From contig JASFXZ010000009.1 of the NCBI GenBank assembly GCA_032209605.1, positions 21,129,553 through 21,193,552 of the forward strand: a stretch of DNA of 64,000 nt, in the 5' to 3' direction. The notes beneath the pieces were generated by a model. The model was not told the origin of the DNA. It saw nothing but the letters and a program-made list of their open reading frames with translations, and ran no database searches. The position numbers and the translations under genes are program-made. Positions 49,946-63,829 of this stretch are shown one piece after another; the first letter of the stretch is position 1, and the number at the start of each line of letters is the position of its first letter. Origin of the DNA: Mactromeris polynyma. Lineage: Eukaryota > Mollusca > Bivalvia > Venerida > Mactridae.

Positions 49946-50169
49946 CTCTTAGGTAAAAAATAAACCGCAATCAAAAATAAAATTTTAAGTCTGTATGAAC
50001 ACATAAATCTGTAGGTGTATTCAGTTCGCATCTTAAGTTTGATGAAATAAGTAGTCGATACTCTATTTAAGGCACACTCCAAAATGCATACATAAAAGTT
50101 TGACTTGGTAAATTGTTGATTGTTACAATGTAATGACTGATAACAATGTTGGTATGTAATGGGTTAAGG

Positions 50170-51000
50170 ATATTTTAAGAGAGCCCATTAGCAGATTAAA
50201 CAGTCTGTAGTATAAGAGATCACACCCTTAAGTCTTTGCACCAGTCTGTACAGATGTGTGATGTCCTTTAGTCTGCAGCGGTCTAGACGGTTCTATATGA
50301 TTGCCTGTGTTGCCATTAATATATGCCTGTGGTACCAATATATAGAGTCATGCATGTCTTAAGAAATATGTAAAAATCTCTAAGAAGACATTCCTTTGAC
50401 TAATATTGGCAATTTAGTGTGGGACTGGAGTAAAAATACAATATAGAAACTACTGGGTGACTGAAGGCCAACATCCCTTGGATCAATGTACCAAGTAGTA
50501 CATGTGACTGTTGTATGATGTTCATAGCACCACTATCTTGTGTTTAACCCCCGTATGGAGATGATTGACTTCATTATAACGTTTTGCAGAAAACACATCT
50601 GTTGTTGAATATTACTTGCTTCGATCAGTTTTCACACTGGACTGTCCTGTTGATGATTTCTGGGGTAAGGAGCTGGTCCATCCATGGAATAGAGGATTTG
50701 ATTCAGGGTACCTCAGGAATCAATTAACAGGGTGGCGTACTGTCAAGATATATTGAGATGAAAACTGATCTAAACAAGTACTACTCCTACATTTGTTTAG
50801 TATCTATCGAGTAGCACCTATATATCTTGATATCTTTATTTCTGCTTAAACTTTGAGATTGTGTACCGTCCAGTGAAAATTTCACATTGAAATATTAATA
50901 ACATTCATATAAATTAGAGAACAATTTATAACACCATGTAGATTCTTTCAGTGCTCAAATTTCAGCTAGAATAAAAAATTAAATTCTATGTTATTAAAGT
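50170..51000 (+). repeat. Diverged copy of a repeat module that includes the 721-bp satellite
   Basis: It holds the TCTGTGGTACCAATAT motif, then ACAATATAGAAACTACTGGG, then a diverged part of the satellite (from about 50575). The same order occurs at 52320-53500. Confidence 0.7.
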
Positions 51001-51009
51001 GAAACTGAT

Positions 51010-51655
51010 ATAATTTTTAGCCAGTCTATAAGGCTTTGTGACTCCCTTATGTATTTTTGCTAGTGTAAGTGTATGTGTGACTCCTGCAAGTCTTAACCAG
51101 GCAACAAGGCTGTGTGACACACATATGTCCTTTTGCTAGTGTAAGTGTATGTGTGACTCCTGCAAGTCTTAACCAGGCAACAAGGCTGTGTGACTCCCTT
51201 ATGTCTTTTTGCTAGTGTAAGTGTATGTGTGACTCCTGCAAGTCTTAACCAGGCAACAAGGCTGTATGACTCCCTTATGCCTTTTTGCTAGTGTAAGTGT
51301 ATGTGTGACTCCTGCAAGTCTTTACCAGGCAACAAGGCTGTGTGACACCCTTATGTCTTTTTGCTAGTGTAAATGTATGTGTGACTCCTGCAAGTCTTTA
51401 CCAGGCAACAAGGCTGTGTGACTCCCTTATGTCTTTTTGCTAGTGTAAATGTATGTGTGACTCCCGCAAGTCTTAACCAGACAACAAGACTGTGTGACAC
51501 CCTTATGTCTTTTGCTAGTGTAAATGTATGTGTGGCTCCTGCAAGTCTTAACCAGGCAACAAGGCTGTGTGACACCCTTATGTCTTTTTACTAGTGTAAG
51601 TGTATGTGTGACTCCTGCAAGTCTTCAGCAGGCAACAAGGCTGGGTGTTTCCCTA
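51010..51655 (+). repeat. 76-bp tandem repeat, eight copies
   Basis: TTGCTAGTGTAAGTGTATGT recurs every 76 bases near 51061, 51137, 51213, 51289, 51365, 51441, 51516 and 51592. Each unit looks like two ~38-bp halves of the 47590-47935 family. Confidence 0.9.
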
Positions 51656-52320
51656 ATGTATTTTTGTGAGTCTACAAAGCTGTGTGACTCCCTTATGTCT
51701 TTCCAAGAGTCTACAAGGCTGTACGACTCCCTATTGTTTTTTCACAAGTCTATAAGGCTTTGTGACTCCCTTATGCCCTTCCACAAGTCAATAAGGCGGG
51801 TTGGATCCCCTATGTTTTCCATAAGTCTATAATGCCTCATGACACCCTTATGCCTTTCCACAAGTCAACAAGGCTGTTTGGCTCCCTTATGTCTTTACAA
51901 CAAGTCTACTAGGCTTTGTGACTCCCTAATGCCTTTCCACAAGTCAGCAAGGCAGGTTGGCTCCCATGTGCAGTTCCAGGAGTCTACAAGGCTGTGTTAC
52001 TCCCTCATGTCTTTCCACATGTCTACAAGGCTGTGTGGTTCCGTTATGGTTTTCCAAAGGTCTGCAAGGCTTGGTGACTCCCTTGTGTACTTCAACAAGT
52101 CTACAAGACTGTGTGACTCCATTCTGTTTTTCAACAAGTCTACAAGTTTGTGCAATTCATGCAAGTATTGTTGGGAGTCAATACGGTCATCACAAGTCTA
52201 TAATGCTGTGTGACTTTGGCAAGTCTTTTAATGAGTCGATAATGCTGTGTGACTCAGGCAAGTCTTTTAATGAGTCTATAATGCTGTGTAACTCCTACAT
52301 GTCCTTTATCCCATTAGTAA
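51656..52320 (+). repeat. Diverged ~40-bp repeats, same family
   Basis: AGTCTACAAGGCTGTGTGAC + TCCCTTATGTCTTTCCACA with many variants, about 16 copies. Confidence 0.85.
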
Positions 52321-52334
52321 GGTTATATATGATT

Positions 52335-52500
52335 CCATAAATATGTCTGTGGTACCAATATATACAGTGTCTCTCTAGAAATATGTCTGTGGTACCAATA
52401 TGTACAGTGTCTCCCTAGAAATATGTATGTGGTACCAATATGTACAGTGTCTCTCTAGAAATGTGTCTGTGGTACCAATATGTACAGTGTCTCTCTTGCT
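52335..52500 (+). repeat. 40-bp tandem repeat, four copies
   Basis: ATATGTCTGTGGTACCAATA followed by a TGTACAGTGTCTCTCTAGAA-type half. Confidence 0.85.
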
Positions 52501-53117
52501 AGGAAGACCTTTCATGTACTGATATGGGTAATTTAGTGGGGAACTTGAGTATTAATACAATATAGAAACTACTGGGTGTCTCCAGGAAGATATCTCTTGA
52601 ACCAATGTGTCAAGTAGTACATCTGAATGTTGTATGATGTTCATACCATCTCTATCTAGTGTTTATACCCCCAGTATAATGTCTGTTGCTTCCAGCATGT
52701 TCCGATTTTTAATTGAATGTTATTTTTGACCATATAATGCTTTCTTGATAATCATGTGTCTCGAGATGTGGGGAATCATTAATGTTTAGATACTAGTATG
52801 TTTGCCATGGAATATGTGAATGAACTTATTCAAGGAATTTTAATGTCATGTTGCATAATAGTATAGACAATGCAGTATAATATATATAAATGCTGTATAT
52901 AACAGTGCATCAAAGTATGGAAAAATGCTGTATATAACAGTGCATCAACGTATGGATAAATGCTGAGGCTATAATGGGGCAGTCTGGTCACCATGGAATC
53001 CAGTTTAGTCACTGACTAGTGTATTCATAGGCAAGTGGCAGTCTCTTATGACTTCTTCAGTGTTAAGAACAAAATAGAAACAATAGGTATGTTTCGCATC
53101 ATGTCTTGTGCCATTTA

Positions 53118-56100
53118 ATGACATAATTGCTAAGAGGTTTGCTAAATCAAGTTTTTATTAATCTTCCAGTGTCTTGATATCGACTTTATTATAACATTTC
53201 GCAGAAAACACATCTGTTGTTGAATATTACTTGCTTAGATCAGTTTTCACACAGTGCACCACCCTGTTCATGATTCCTGGGGTAAGGAGCTGGTCCATCC
53301 ATGCAATAGGGGATTTGATTCAGGGTACCTCAGGAATCAATGAGCAGGCTGGTGTACTGTCTTATTGATATGCCCCTACACGTGAGCTGGTGAGGAGCTG
53401 ATCGAAAGATTTCAGGGCACCAGCAAACCATGTAGGGTCATATAGTGAGATGAGAACTGATCTAAACAAGTAATACTCTTACATTTGTTTAGTATCTATT
53501 AAGTAGTGTGTATATATCTTGATTTCAATTATTTCTACTCTAAATAGGTGATCATGTGCAACCGTGTGAAAGTTTCACTAAGAAATATTAATAACATTCA
53601 AATGAAGCAGAGAGCAATTTCATTACACTATGCAGATTTTTCCAGTGATCAAATAATGTTATAACATGTGTTCCTTCTTTTATTGTAACCAATGTGTCAG
53701 TATAAATTTCAGCTGGTATTAGTTCGGATTAGGCTACCATGTAATTACATCAAAGTGGATGTAATATAATTCTGTTCATCTGATGTACATGCTTTACATG
53801 TCTGCAAAGCACAAAACTTCTTGAGATTTGCCTTAAACTTAATGACATAATTGCTAAGGTTTGCTAAATCAAGTTTTTATTAATCTTCCAGTGTCTTGTT
53901 ATCAACTTTATTATAACATTTCACAGAAAACACATCTGTTGTTGAATATTACTTGCTTAGATCAGTTTTCACACAGTGCACCACCCTGTTCATGATTCCT
54001 GGGGTAAGGAGCTGGTCCATCCATGCAATAGGGATTTGATTCAGGGTACCTCAGGAATCAATGAGCAGGTTGGTGTACTGTCTTATTGATATGCCCCTAC
54101 ATGTGAGCTGGTGAGGAGCTGATCGAAAGATTTCAGGGCACCAGCAAACCATGTAGGGTCATATAGTGAGATGAGAACTGATCTAAACAAGTAATACTCT
54201 TACATTTGTTTAGTATCTATTAAGTAGTGTGTATATATCTTGATTTCAATTATTTCTACTCTAAATAGGTGATCATGTGCAACCGTGTGAAAGTTTCACT
54301 AAGAAATATTAATAACATTCAAATGAAGCAGAGAGCAATTTCATTACACTATGCAGATTTTTCCAGTGATCAAATAATGTTATAACATGTGTTCCTTCTT
54401 TTATTGTAACCAATGTGTCAGTATAAATTTCAGCTGGTATTAATTCGGATTAAGCTACCATGTAATTACATCAAAGTGGATGTAACATAATTCTGTTCAT
54501 CTGATGTACATGCTTTACATGTCTGCAAAGCACAAAACTTCTCGAGATTTGCCTTAAACTTAATGACATAATTGCTAAGGTTTGCTAAATCAAGTTTTTA
54601 TTAATCTTCCAGTGTCTTGTTATCAACTTTATTATAACATTTCACAGAAAACACATCTGTTGTTGAATATTACTTGCTTAGATCAGTTTTCACACAGTGC
54701 ACCACCCTGTTCATGATTCCTGGGGTAAGGAGCTGGTCCATCCATGCAATAGGGATTTGATTCAGGGTACCTCAGGAATCAATGAGCAGGTTGGTGTACT
54801 GTCTTATTGATATGCCCCTACATGTGAGCTGGTGAGGAGCTGATCGAAAGATTTCAGGGCACCAGCAAACCATGTAGGGTCATATAGTGAGATGAGAACT
54901 GATCTAAACAAGTAATACTCTTACATTTGTTTAGTATCTATTAAGTAGTGTGTATATATCTTGATTTCAATTATTTCTACTCTAAATAGGTGATCATGTG
55001 CAACCGTGTGAAAGTTTCACTAAGAAATATTAATAACATTCAAATGAAGCAGAGAGCAATTTCATTACACTATGCAGATTTTTCCAGTGATCAAATAATG
55101 TTATAACATGTGTTCCTTCTTTTATTGTAACCAATGTGTCAGTATAAATTTCAGCTGGTATTAGTTCGGATTAGGCTACCATGTAATTACATCAAAGTGG
55201 ATGTAATATAATTCTGTTCATCTGATGTACATGCTTTACATGTCTGCAAAGCACAAAACTTCTTGAGATTTGCCTTAAACTTAATGACATAATTGCTAAG
55301 GTTTGCTAAATCAAGTTTTTATTAATCTTCCAGTGTCTTGTTATCAACTTTATTATAACATTTCACAGAAAACACATCTGTTGTTGAATATTACTTGCTT
55401 AGATCAGTTTTCACACAGTGCACCACCCTGTTCATGATTCCTGGGGTAAGGAGCTGGTCCATCCATGCAATAGGGATTTGATTCAGGGTACCTCAGGAAT
55501 CAATGAGCAGGTTGGTGTACTGTCTTATTGATATGCCCCTACATGTGAGCTGGTGAGGAGCTGATCGAAAGATTTCAGGGCACCAGCAAACCATGTAGGG
55601 TCATATAGTGAGATGAGAACTGATCTAAACAAGTAATACTCTTACATTTGTTTAGTATCTATTAAGTAGTGTGTATATATCTTGATTTCAATTATTTCTA
55701 CTCTAAATAGGTGATCATGTGCAACCGTGTGAAAGTTTCACTAAGAAATATTAATAACATTCAAATGAAGCAGAGAGCAATTTCATTACACTATGCAGAT
55801 TTTTCCAGTGATCAAATAATGTTATAACATGTGTTCCTTCTTTTATTGTAACCAATGTGTCAGTATAAATTTCAGCTGGTATTAATTCGGATTAAGCTAC
55901 CATGTAATTACATCAAAGTGGATGTAATATAATTCTGTTCATCTGATGTACATGCTTTACATGTCTGCAAAGCACAAAACTTCTCGAGATTTGCCTTAAA
56001 CTTAATGACATAATTGCTAAGGTTTGCTAAATCAAGTTTTTATTAATCTTCCAGTGTCTTGTTATCAACTTTATTATAACATTTCACAGAAAACACATCT

Positions 56101-58165
56101 GTTGTTGAATATTACTTGCTTAGATCAGTTTTCACACAGTGCACCACCCTGTTCATGATTCCTGGGGTAAGGAGCTGGTCCATCCATGCAATAGGGATTT
56201 GATTCAGGGTACCTCAGGAATCAATGAGCAGGTTGGTGTACTGTCTTATTGATATGCCCCTACATGTGAGCTGGTGAGGAGCTGATCGAAAGATTTCAGG
56301 GCACCAGCAAACCATGTAGGGTCATATAGTGAGATGAGAACTGATCTAAACAAGTAATACTCTTACATTTGTTTAGTATCTATTAAGTAGTGTGTATATA
56401 TCTTGATTTCAATTATTTCTACTCTAAATAGGTGATCATGTGCAACCGTGTGAAAGTTTCACTAAGAAATATTAATAACATTCAAATGAAGCAGAGAGCA
56501 ATTTCATTACACTATGCAGATTTTTTCCAGTGATCAAATAATGTTATAACATGTGTTCCTTCTTTTATTGTAACCAATGTGTCAGTATAAATTTCAGCTG
56601 GTATTAATTCGGATTAAGCTACCATGTAATTACATCAAAGTGGATGTAATATAATTCTGTTCATCTGATGTAGATGCTTTACATGTCTGCAAAGCACAAA
56701 ACTTCTCGAGATTTGCCTTAAACTTAATGACATAATTGCTAAGGTTTGCTAAATCAAGTTTTTATTAATCTTCCAGTGTCTTGTTATCAACTTTATTATA
56801 ACATTTCACAGAAAACACATCTGTTGTTGAATATTACTTGCTTAGATCAGTTTTCACACAGTGCACCACCCTGTTCATGATTCCTGGGGTAAGGAGCTGG
56901 TCCATCCATGCAATAGGGGATTTGATTCAGGGTACCTCAGGAATCAATAAGCAGGGTGGCGTACTGTCTTAATGATATGCCCCTACATGTGAGCTGGTGA
57001 GGAGCTGATCGAAAGATTTCAGGGCACCAGCAAACCATGTAGGGTCATATAGTGAGATGAAAACTGATCTAAACAAGTAATACTCTTACATTTGTTTAGT
57101 ATCTATTAAGTAGTGTGTATATATCTTGATTTCAATTATTTCTACTCTAAATAGGTGATCATGTGCAACCGTGTGAAAGTTTCACTAAGAAATATTAATA
57201 ACATTCAAATGAAGCAGAGAGCAATTTCATTACACTATGCAGATTTTTCCAGTGATCAAATAATGTTATAACATGTGTTCCTTCTTTTATTGTAACCAAT
57301 GTGTCAGTATAAATTTCAGCTGGTATTAGTTCGGATTAGGCTACCATGTAATTACATCAAAGTGGATGTAATATAATTCTGTTCATCTGATGTACATGCT
57401 TTACATGTCTGCAAAGCACAAAACTTCTTGAGATTTGCCTTAAACTTAATGACATAATTGCTAAGGTTTGCTAAATCAAGTTTTTATTAATCTTCCAGTG
57501 TCTTGTTATCAACTTTATTATAACATTTCACAGAAAACACATCTGTTGTTGAATATTACTTGCTTAGATCAGTTTTCACACAGTGCACCACCCTGTTCAT
57601 GATTCCTGGGGTAAGGAGCTGGTCCATCCATGCAATAGGGATTTGATTCAGGGTACCTCAGGAATCAATGAGCAAGGTGGCGTACTGTCTTATTGATATG
57701 CCCCTACATGTGAGCTGGTGAGGAGCTGATCGAAAGATTTCAGGGCACCAGCAAACCATGTAGGGTCATATAGTGAGATGAAAACTGATCTAAACAAGTA
57801 ATACTCTTACATTTGTTTAGTATCTATTAAGTAGTGTGTATATATCTTGATTTCAATTATTTCTACTCTAAATAGGTGATCATGTGCAACCGTGAAAGTT
57901 TCACTAAGAAATATTAATAACATTCAAATGAAGCAGAGAGCAATTTCATTACACTATGCAGATTTTTCCAGTGATCAAATAATGTTATAACATGTGTTCC
58001 TTCTTTTATTGTAACCAATGTGTCAGTATAAATTTCAGCTGGTATTAATTCGGATTAAGCTTCCATGTAATTACATCAAAGTGGGTGTAATATAATTCTG
58101 TTCATCTGATGTACATGCTTTACATGTCTGCAAAGCGAAATCTTCTTGAGATTTGCCTTAAACTT
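53118..58165 (+). repeat. 721-bp satellite, seven tandem copies
   Basis: Copies begin TAATGACATAATTGCTAAG near 53118, 53840, 54561, 55281, 56002, 56726 and 57447. They are almost identical. Diagnostic sites (TTAGTTCGGATTAGG or TTAATTCGGATTAAG; CTTGAG or CTCGAG) sort the copies into types. No open frame of note is inside. The array ends at about 58165 in unique DNA. Confidence 0.95.
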
Positions 58166-58757
58166 CTTAAAAAAATATGTTGTCAGTAACTTTGCATTGT
58201 GGAAAGAATAAATGTAATTTGTCTATCCGAGTATGTATGGGTTGCCCATTTTATAGTGATTTACACAAAGTGACATTTCTGGCATAATCAGGGTATTGTG
58301 AATTTCTGTTTTTTCATTTATCATGACCTGGTGCCATTGTTGTTAACTTTTTTGCTGAATCGGCAATAAAGACCTGAGAAAAGGTACTTGATAAAACCTT
58401 GAAAAATACTTTTACCTCAGAAGTGTGTACTTGAACCATGAAAATGACATTCAGTATGTGCATTCCATGAAGATGCTCCATTGATAATACAGGTAACTTC
58501 AGTTATGGCTTTATGAGGGTGACCCTTATTGGCCTAGATAGTTTAATTCCCAAGTTTAATGTAGAAGTTAAATGTAGGTGGAGTTAAATGCAAATCCAGA
58601 ACATAAAACAGTGGTGCATTATTCCTGACAGTTATTTAATAGCTTTTAACAGTGTTGTAATAAAAGAATGATAAAAGATAATTTTATTCATATATCTATG
58701 ACCTAGGAAAAATGTTGAAGCATTCCTCACATGTATTATATGATAATTAATATCTGT

Positions 58758-58990
58758 CAACATGCACTGATAGCTTACCCAGCTGAATATATCACATTTA
58801 ATGTTAACATGCACCAACAGCTAACCCAGCTGAATATATCACATTCAATGTTAACATGCACCAACAGCTTACCCAGCTGAATATATCACATTCAATGTTA
58901 ACATGTACCAACAGCTAACCCAGCTGAATATATCACATTCAATGTTAACATGTACCAACAGCTAACCCAGCTGAATATATCACATTCAAT
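58758..58990. repeat. 47-bp tandem repeat, five copies
   Basis: AACATGCACCAACAGCTAAC + CCAGCTGAATATATCACATT, period 47. Confidence 0.9.
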
Positions 58991-59269
58991 ACAAAACACC
59001 CACTATAACTATGATTGGCATAAACTCCTAGCATTGATATTTCAGACATTTTTTCATAACATTCACTATGCTCACAATATGATCAGCTAAAGTATACCGG
59101 AAGTGTGGGTTGAAAAGTCTGAAAGAAGCATTTGGTGCGGGTCTTGCTACAAGTAGTAAAAGGTTTAAAACTTAAAAAGTTGGAACAAATATTTGGTCTG
59201 ATTTGCACTGGACTTAAATATATTTATTTGTCAACCAGACCGTTCCTGTTCCAATGCATGTTTACCCTT

Positions 59270-59370
59270 GCACTTCCACAGTGCCTAGTGTTTTGTAGCC
59301 TGTTGTATTCCCCGGGATCTGTGTGGGGAGTCATTGTTTTGTGTATGTGACATTCCCTGTAACAACTTAA
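59270..59370 (+). repeat. Dispersed ~100-bp repeat block, copy 3
   Basis: CAGTGCCTAGTGTTTTGTAG, GGATCTGTGTGGGGAG and CATTCCCTGTAACAACTTAA are shared with the 60388 copy. Confidence 0.65.
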
Positions 59371-60387
59371 TATCTCTTGTATTGACCTGAGAAAAATAAT
59401 TATGTCAACCTCAACAGTTGTATAAGACAATATTAATGGGTTCATGTACTCAATGTGTACTGGGTTGTTACAGTATCTTATCTATAAATATCCTGAGTTA
59501 TATAATATTTTGCTTGATGGGTGGGTATTATCTGTGTTGAGGCTTTCAATGTGCACATGAAAACACATGGTGCGAACAGAGTAAGGTTCCACGTCTTATG
59601 GAAAACGTTTGTGCATGACTGTAATAGTGGAGTATATAATGTCCTTGTCCAGAGGGTATTTGTAACCTTGACTTGATATGATGCAAGCTGCTTCTCTGGT
59701 CCCCTAATATAATCATGGTATTAAAGTGATATTCATGTAATTGGTCTTATAATTACTGAAAGTGTATAATTATAAAACAGTGACTTTGAAGTCGGTTATA
59801 AAGCTTGTTTCTTTTCCCCTAATGAATGTAAGAATATACTAGGTGTGCATCATTTATACTGAAATGGGGTTGGCATGTCACCTCATAGCCCCATATTGGT
59901 CATCCATACTTTAGTAAGTGGTACTGTGAGGTTTATGTAGGAAGGAAGACGCATGTTTGTGTTAGATCTGCATTTTAGTTGTGTGACCAGATCCAAGTAC
60001 TTAGATGTTACTGTATTGTTTATTAAAATTGTATTGATCATTTGTCATGCTCTAGACTAAATTTTTCCACATATATTTTACAATTCTGTACATTTATTTA
60101 CCATTGTTGTAGGCTTTTCAATGTATATTGCAGTTCCTTATCCTTAAGTTACTCTTCCTGTGTCATTTTGATATATCCAAGCAAATTTATTAGTGCTTAA
60201 TGGAATATGTTTCCTGTTCAAGTTCAATTAGTTAGATTTCACACAATTATATGTGAAATACTAGACATTATTTCACCCTCTCCTTCCTGTTTTCAGACAG
60301 ATATGTTGTCTAATTGTTCACGTTCCATGATGTATTCCTTATCCTTGGTTGTTTTTATGGTCGCCCAGTCCTTTCCTTGTGCCCCTT

Positions 60388-60497
60388 TTTCCTTGCACCT
60401 CCTCAGTGCCTAATGTTTTTGAAGATTGTTGTTTTCCCACAGATCTGTGTGGGGAGGCATTGTCTTGTGTATGTGGCATTCCCTGTAACAACTTAAT
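60388..60497 (+). repeat. Dispersed ~100-bp repeat block, copy 4
   Basis: The clearest copy: AGATCTGTGTGGGGAGGCAT then GTGTATGTGGCATTCCCTGT. Confidence 0.65.
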
Positions 60498-60499
60498 CC

Positions 60500-61890
60500 C
60501 TCTGATTTCAATATGTTGCTCTGTCTGCCATAAGATGAAACATACTTATATAAAGAAACTTACTATATATATAAATATTTTTATGATATTGAACACATAC
60601 ATAAGATGTCATCATATCTTTTATGAATTTCTGTATTAGTTACGTATTTATCACTTTACCTGACTACACAACATCTTTTTAAACTGCCGACTGTCTTGCT
60701 GTACAAGAATCCAAATCTGCATGATTGTAATAATGTACATTTTGTATATTGTATAAACTTATTTATCTTGCAAATCTGTGACAAATTGAAAATGATATTT
60801 TGCTATGATATTTAATGTTATTTATTTACAATATGTGTTATAAAATGTGTTAAAAAGCATTACAGTGGATTATTGTCCAAAGCATGCTTGTGATTACCAT
60901 AGGGTAATTGTTAGTTATAAAGCACAGTTGTGATCAGTTGTTGCAAAATCTGATTGAAGAGCATTTCTATAATTTGTTAAGAAAGATTTTCTGCGAAATC
61001 TGTTTTCACGAAATTCTGTAATACCACTAATTTTTCATGTAAAGGCAATTATATAGTTGCTTGGGAATGAATAAGAAATGTTTGCCTGACATTCTTACCT
61101 TCAGAACAAGGTATATACATTAAAACTACACAACAAATGTAAAGTGCAACCTACCAGAACACCTGCAGATCTTGAGACGTACAAATTTTGTCTTAAATAT
61201 TTGTAAATATTCGTAAAGTTTTAATATGGAAAAATGAATCTGTTATTGGAGAGAGCTGTTCTGGAGAGGTTGCACTGTATTGTAGCAGAATATCAGCATT
61301 ATAAATGTATTATATTATAACTGCATCCGAGAATCCTTTGTTCTCCACCTCGGGTCATGTAACGAGGTCTCCTGAATAGCATAAAGCTGATATTTTTGTA
61401 ATCTGTATATATTTTCACATGTTTTCTGTGAACCATTTTACCTTGCACATCTTTGACAAATTGTTATAAAGCTTCCTGATGTTCTTATGTGCATTGTGAT
61501 GTATTATGAACCAAGAAAAAAACACAAAAGTATCCATTGATGAATCACCTATTTTTATAAAGCATTCCTGTAACACAGTTATGTAGTGAAAGCATTTTTT
61601 CACCTGTTAAACAAGGTATCTGAAAAAAAGATTTGTAAATTGTGAATAATTTGAAAAATGAAATGTATGATATTGCATTGTATTGAATAAAGTTAAATTG
61701 TAAAGAATGCCAATATGGTAGTTTACTGTATTGTGCAGTATTTTATTGAATTACAGTTGGAAATTCAGAGTGTGTGCCCAACAGAATTAAGAGAATATTG
61801 TTACTTATCCACTTTCTTGTTTTTACTATAAGTGTGCATTTTGTATCAAATTGAGATTGTTATGAATTTTACAACTAGTAAACATTTGCT
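60500..61890. other. AT-rich intergenic DNA
   Basis: No gene or array seen. Confidence 0.4.
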
Positions 61891-61893
61891 GTT

Positions 61894-62765
61894 TTGTTTT
61901 GTAAGTCTGGGAACTTCCAGGCTTATTTTGTTCATGAAATTCATTTCCTCATAGTGTGTCCATTATATCAAGAACTAAGATGTACTAATTTTAAACCAGA
62001 ATGGCTTAGAGCTGTAATATGTGAACAATTATACATTCAAATCATGTCTGATGTAAGAAAAGATAGCATTTTTGCACTGACAAAATTTATTGTGAGTGCA
62101 TCTGCGAAAAGAGACGCTGAATTAGAAAATTGAAGAGTATTAGTAACCATTTATTTACCAGAATCCTATCGTTTTAGTATACTACAATATATTACCAAAT
62201 ATTATACTACAATATTTTAAATTAAATCCATTCAATTAAAATGTCAAACATACTATAAACAATTGTTCGTACACAAATTGAGAAAAGTTGATAAAATTTA
62301 AGATAAATGTTATTTTATACATATATAAACATGTTCTGCCTTATCTAATACCGGAATATTCACTATATGCTGTTATATTATACTCATGTAATTAATATGT
62401 TTATTTTGTGTACAATATACATGTTGATTCACTATATACATGTGGTAGGATAGCGATATGTATGCTGTTGTAATATTATATATATACAGCTATTTTAGTA
62501 TGTTCTAAAAATGTTATATTTTCATAAACTTTTCTTATTATCACATTTATCCAAGTAGAAATGATCCATCGATATTGATTGTCTATATTTATGTTGATGG
62601 GAAAAAATGCACATTTGTTAATATGTATTTTTTCTCGCTATCATTGTTTAAATTATATCCTACATAACTACTATACATGAAATATCATGTAGAATTGTTG
62701 GTATTTTGGGCCAGAGGCCTTGTATTGCAAATAAAACGCTATTGTATTGTATTGTATTGTAAAAT
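61894..62765 (+). mobile_element. 3' end of a LINE (non-LTR retrotransposon)
   Basis: The frame 61894-62133 contains HEIHFLIVCPLYQELR and ends IFALTKFIVSASAKRDAE. This matches the C-terminal part of LINE ORF2 (E.HFL..CPLY..LR, then a terminal helix). After about 550 bases of 3' untranslated sequence comes GGGCCAGAGGCCTTGTATTG, AAATAAA and a (TATTG)n tail at about 62741-62765, the typical LINE 3' end. The copy is 5'-truncated and dead. Confidence 0.7.
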
Positions 62766-62769
62766 TGGT

Positions 62770-63825
62770 AATATTGATTTGAGATCTATACTTTTACAAA
62801 CAAAATTAATACATATGGTACTATCAAACTTAGTACCTTTATATCAATTGAGAGAAATTAAAAGACATTCAGGTGTTAATGTGTCAGCTGTTTTTGGATT
62901 GTTTAAGGATGATTCTTAGTTGTCTTGTTGTTGCATGATAGTTAAGATGTAGTAAATAAAAGGATCTTTTCAGGAGTGTGAATGTTAAAATGAAAGTAGA
63001 AGTAAAATTAGATCGCCAAGATATGTAAGGTATATCTGTGATTAGTCATGCTCGTGATTATTTACCGTGCATTAGGTGGATTGTGTAAGGTGTCATTTGT
63101 GAATTCCACATTATAGATGACAATAACAAACAACTCTGTAGTCATACAGATGGTATTTACTTTGACTCTTGATTATCAGATGGAAGTTGAAATTAGATTA
63201 GAATAAAGTATGTATCATGAACAATGAGATTGATTCATTTTGAGCTGCCTGTCAGGATGTGAGACAATGTGCTGTATTGTGACTGGTCATCTTCTCTAGC
63301 TAGATTTCTATGCTAGGTAGGTGGGTCATTTATGGCATTTGTTCTTTCTATTCTGATAGGCGGTGATAATGAAGATTTTTACCATTGTTTAGAATCCTAG
63401 GCTATAAGCTTATTTTCTCATTTAAAATTAATATATGCTTCTAAATACAGAATTTTGAATATTTACATAACAATAAAAGATGAAAGAGGCAGTGGCTTCA
63501 GTGCAGTTGTTACAACTGTAAGGTTAATTTAGATGTTGTTGTAGTCATGTTTTGACTGTATTATACTGATGGTAAAAATTAATCTCTTACTATAATGACC
63601 ATAATAAAAGACAACAATGGTCATGGAAAGTATGTTATCCGTGTATGTGTTTGAATGATTACCACTGATTACTGTTTATGTGCCCTTTATGCTAAATTTA
63701 GACAATTGTTTCTTAATACAGTATACACCACATGATGTTACTAAAGAACAAATATGTAAATAAAATGTTCAAAAGAATATTCATTCTTGTTGTGTTTAAA
63801 CAAAATTGTGTTTTTTTTGTAAAAT
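62770..63825. other. Intergenic, no gene recognised
   Basis: A plus-strand frame ending at 62919 overlaps the LINE tail and has no motif. Confidence 0.4.
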
Positions 63826-63829
63826 GTGG

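Noticed and set aside
49610..50082. Frames with RRQ.CYPVS or DSIVTQSVG repeats
   Set aside because: Products of the 27-bp array.
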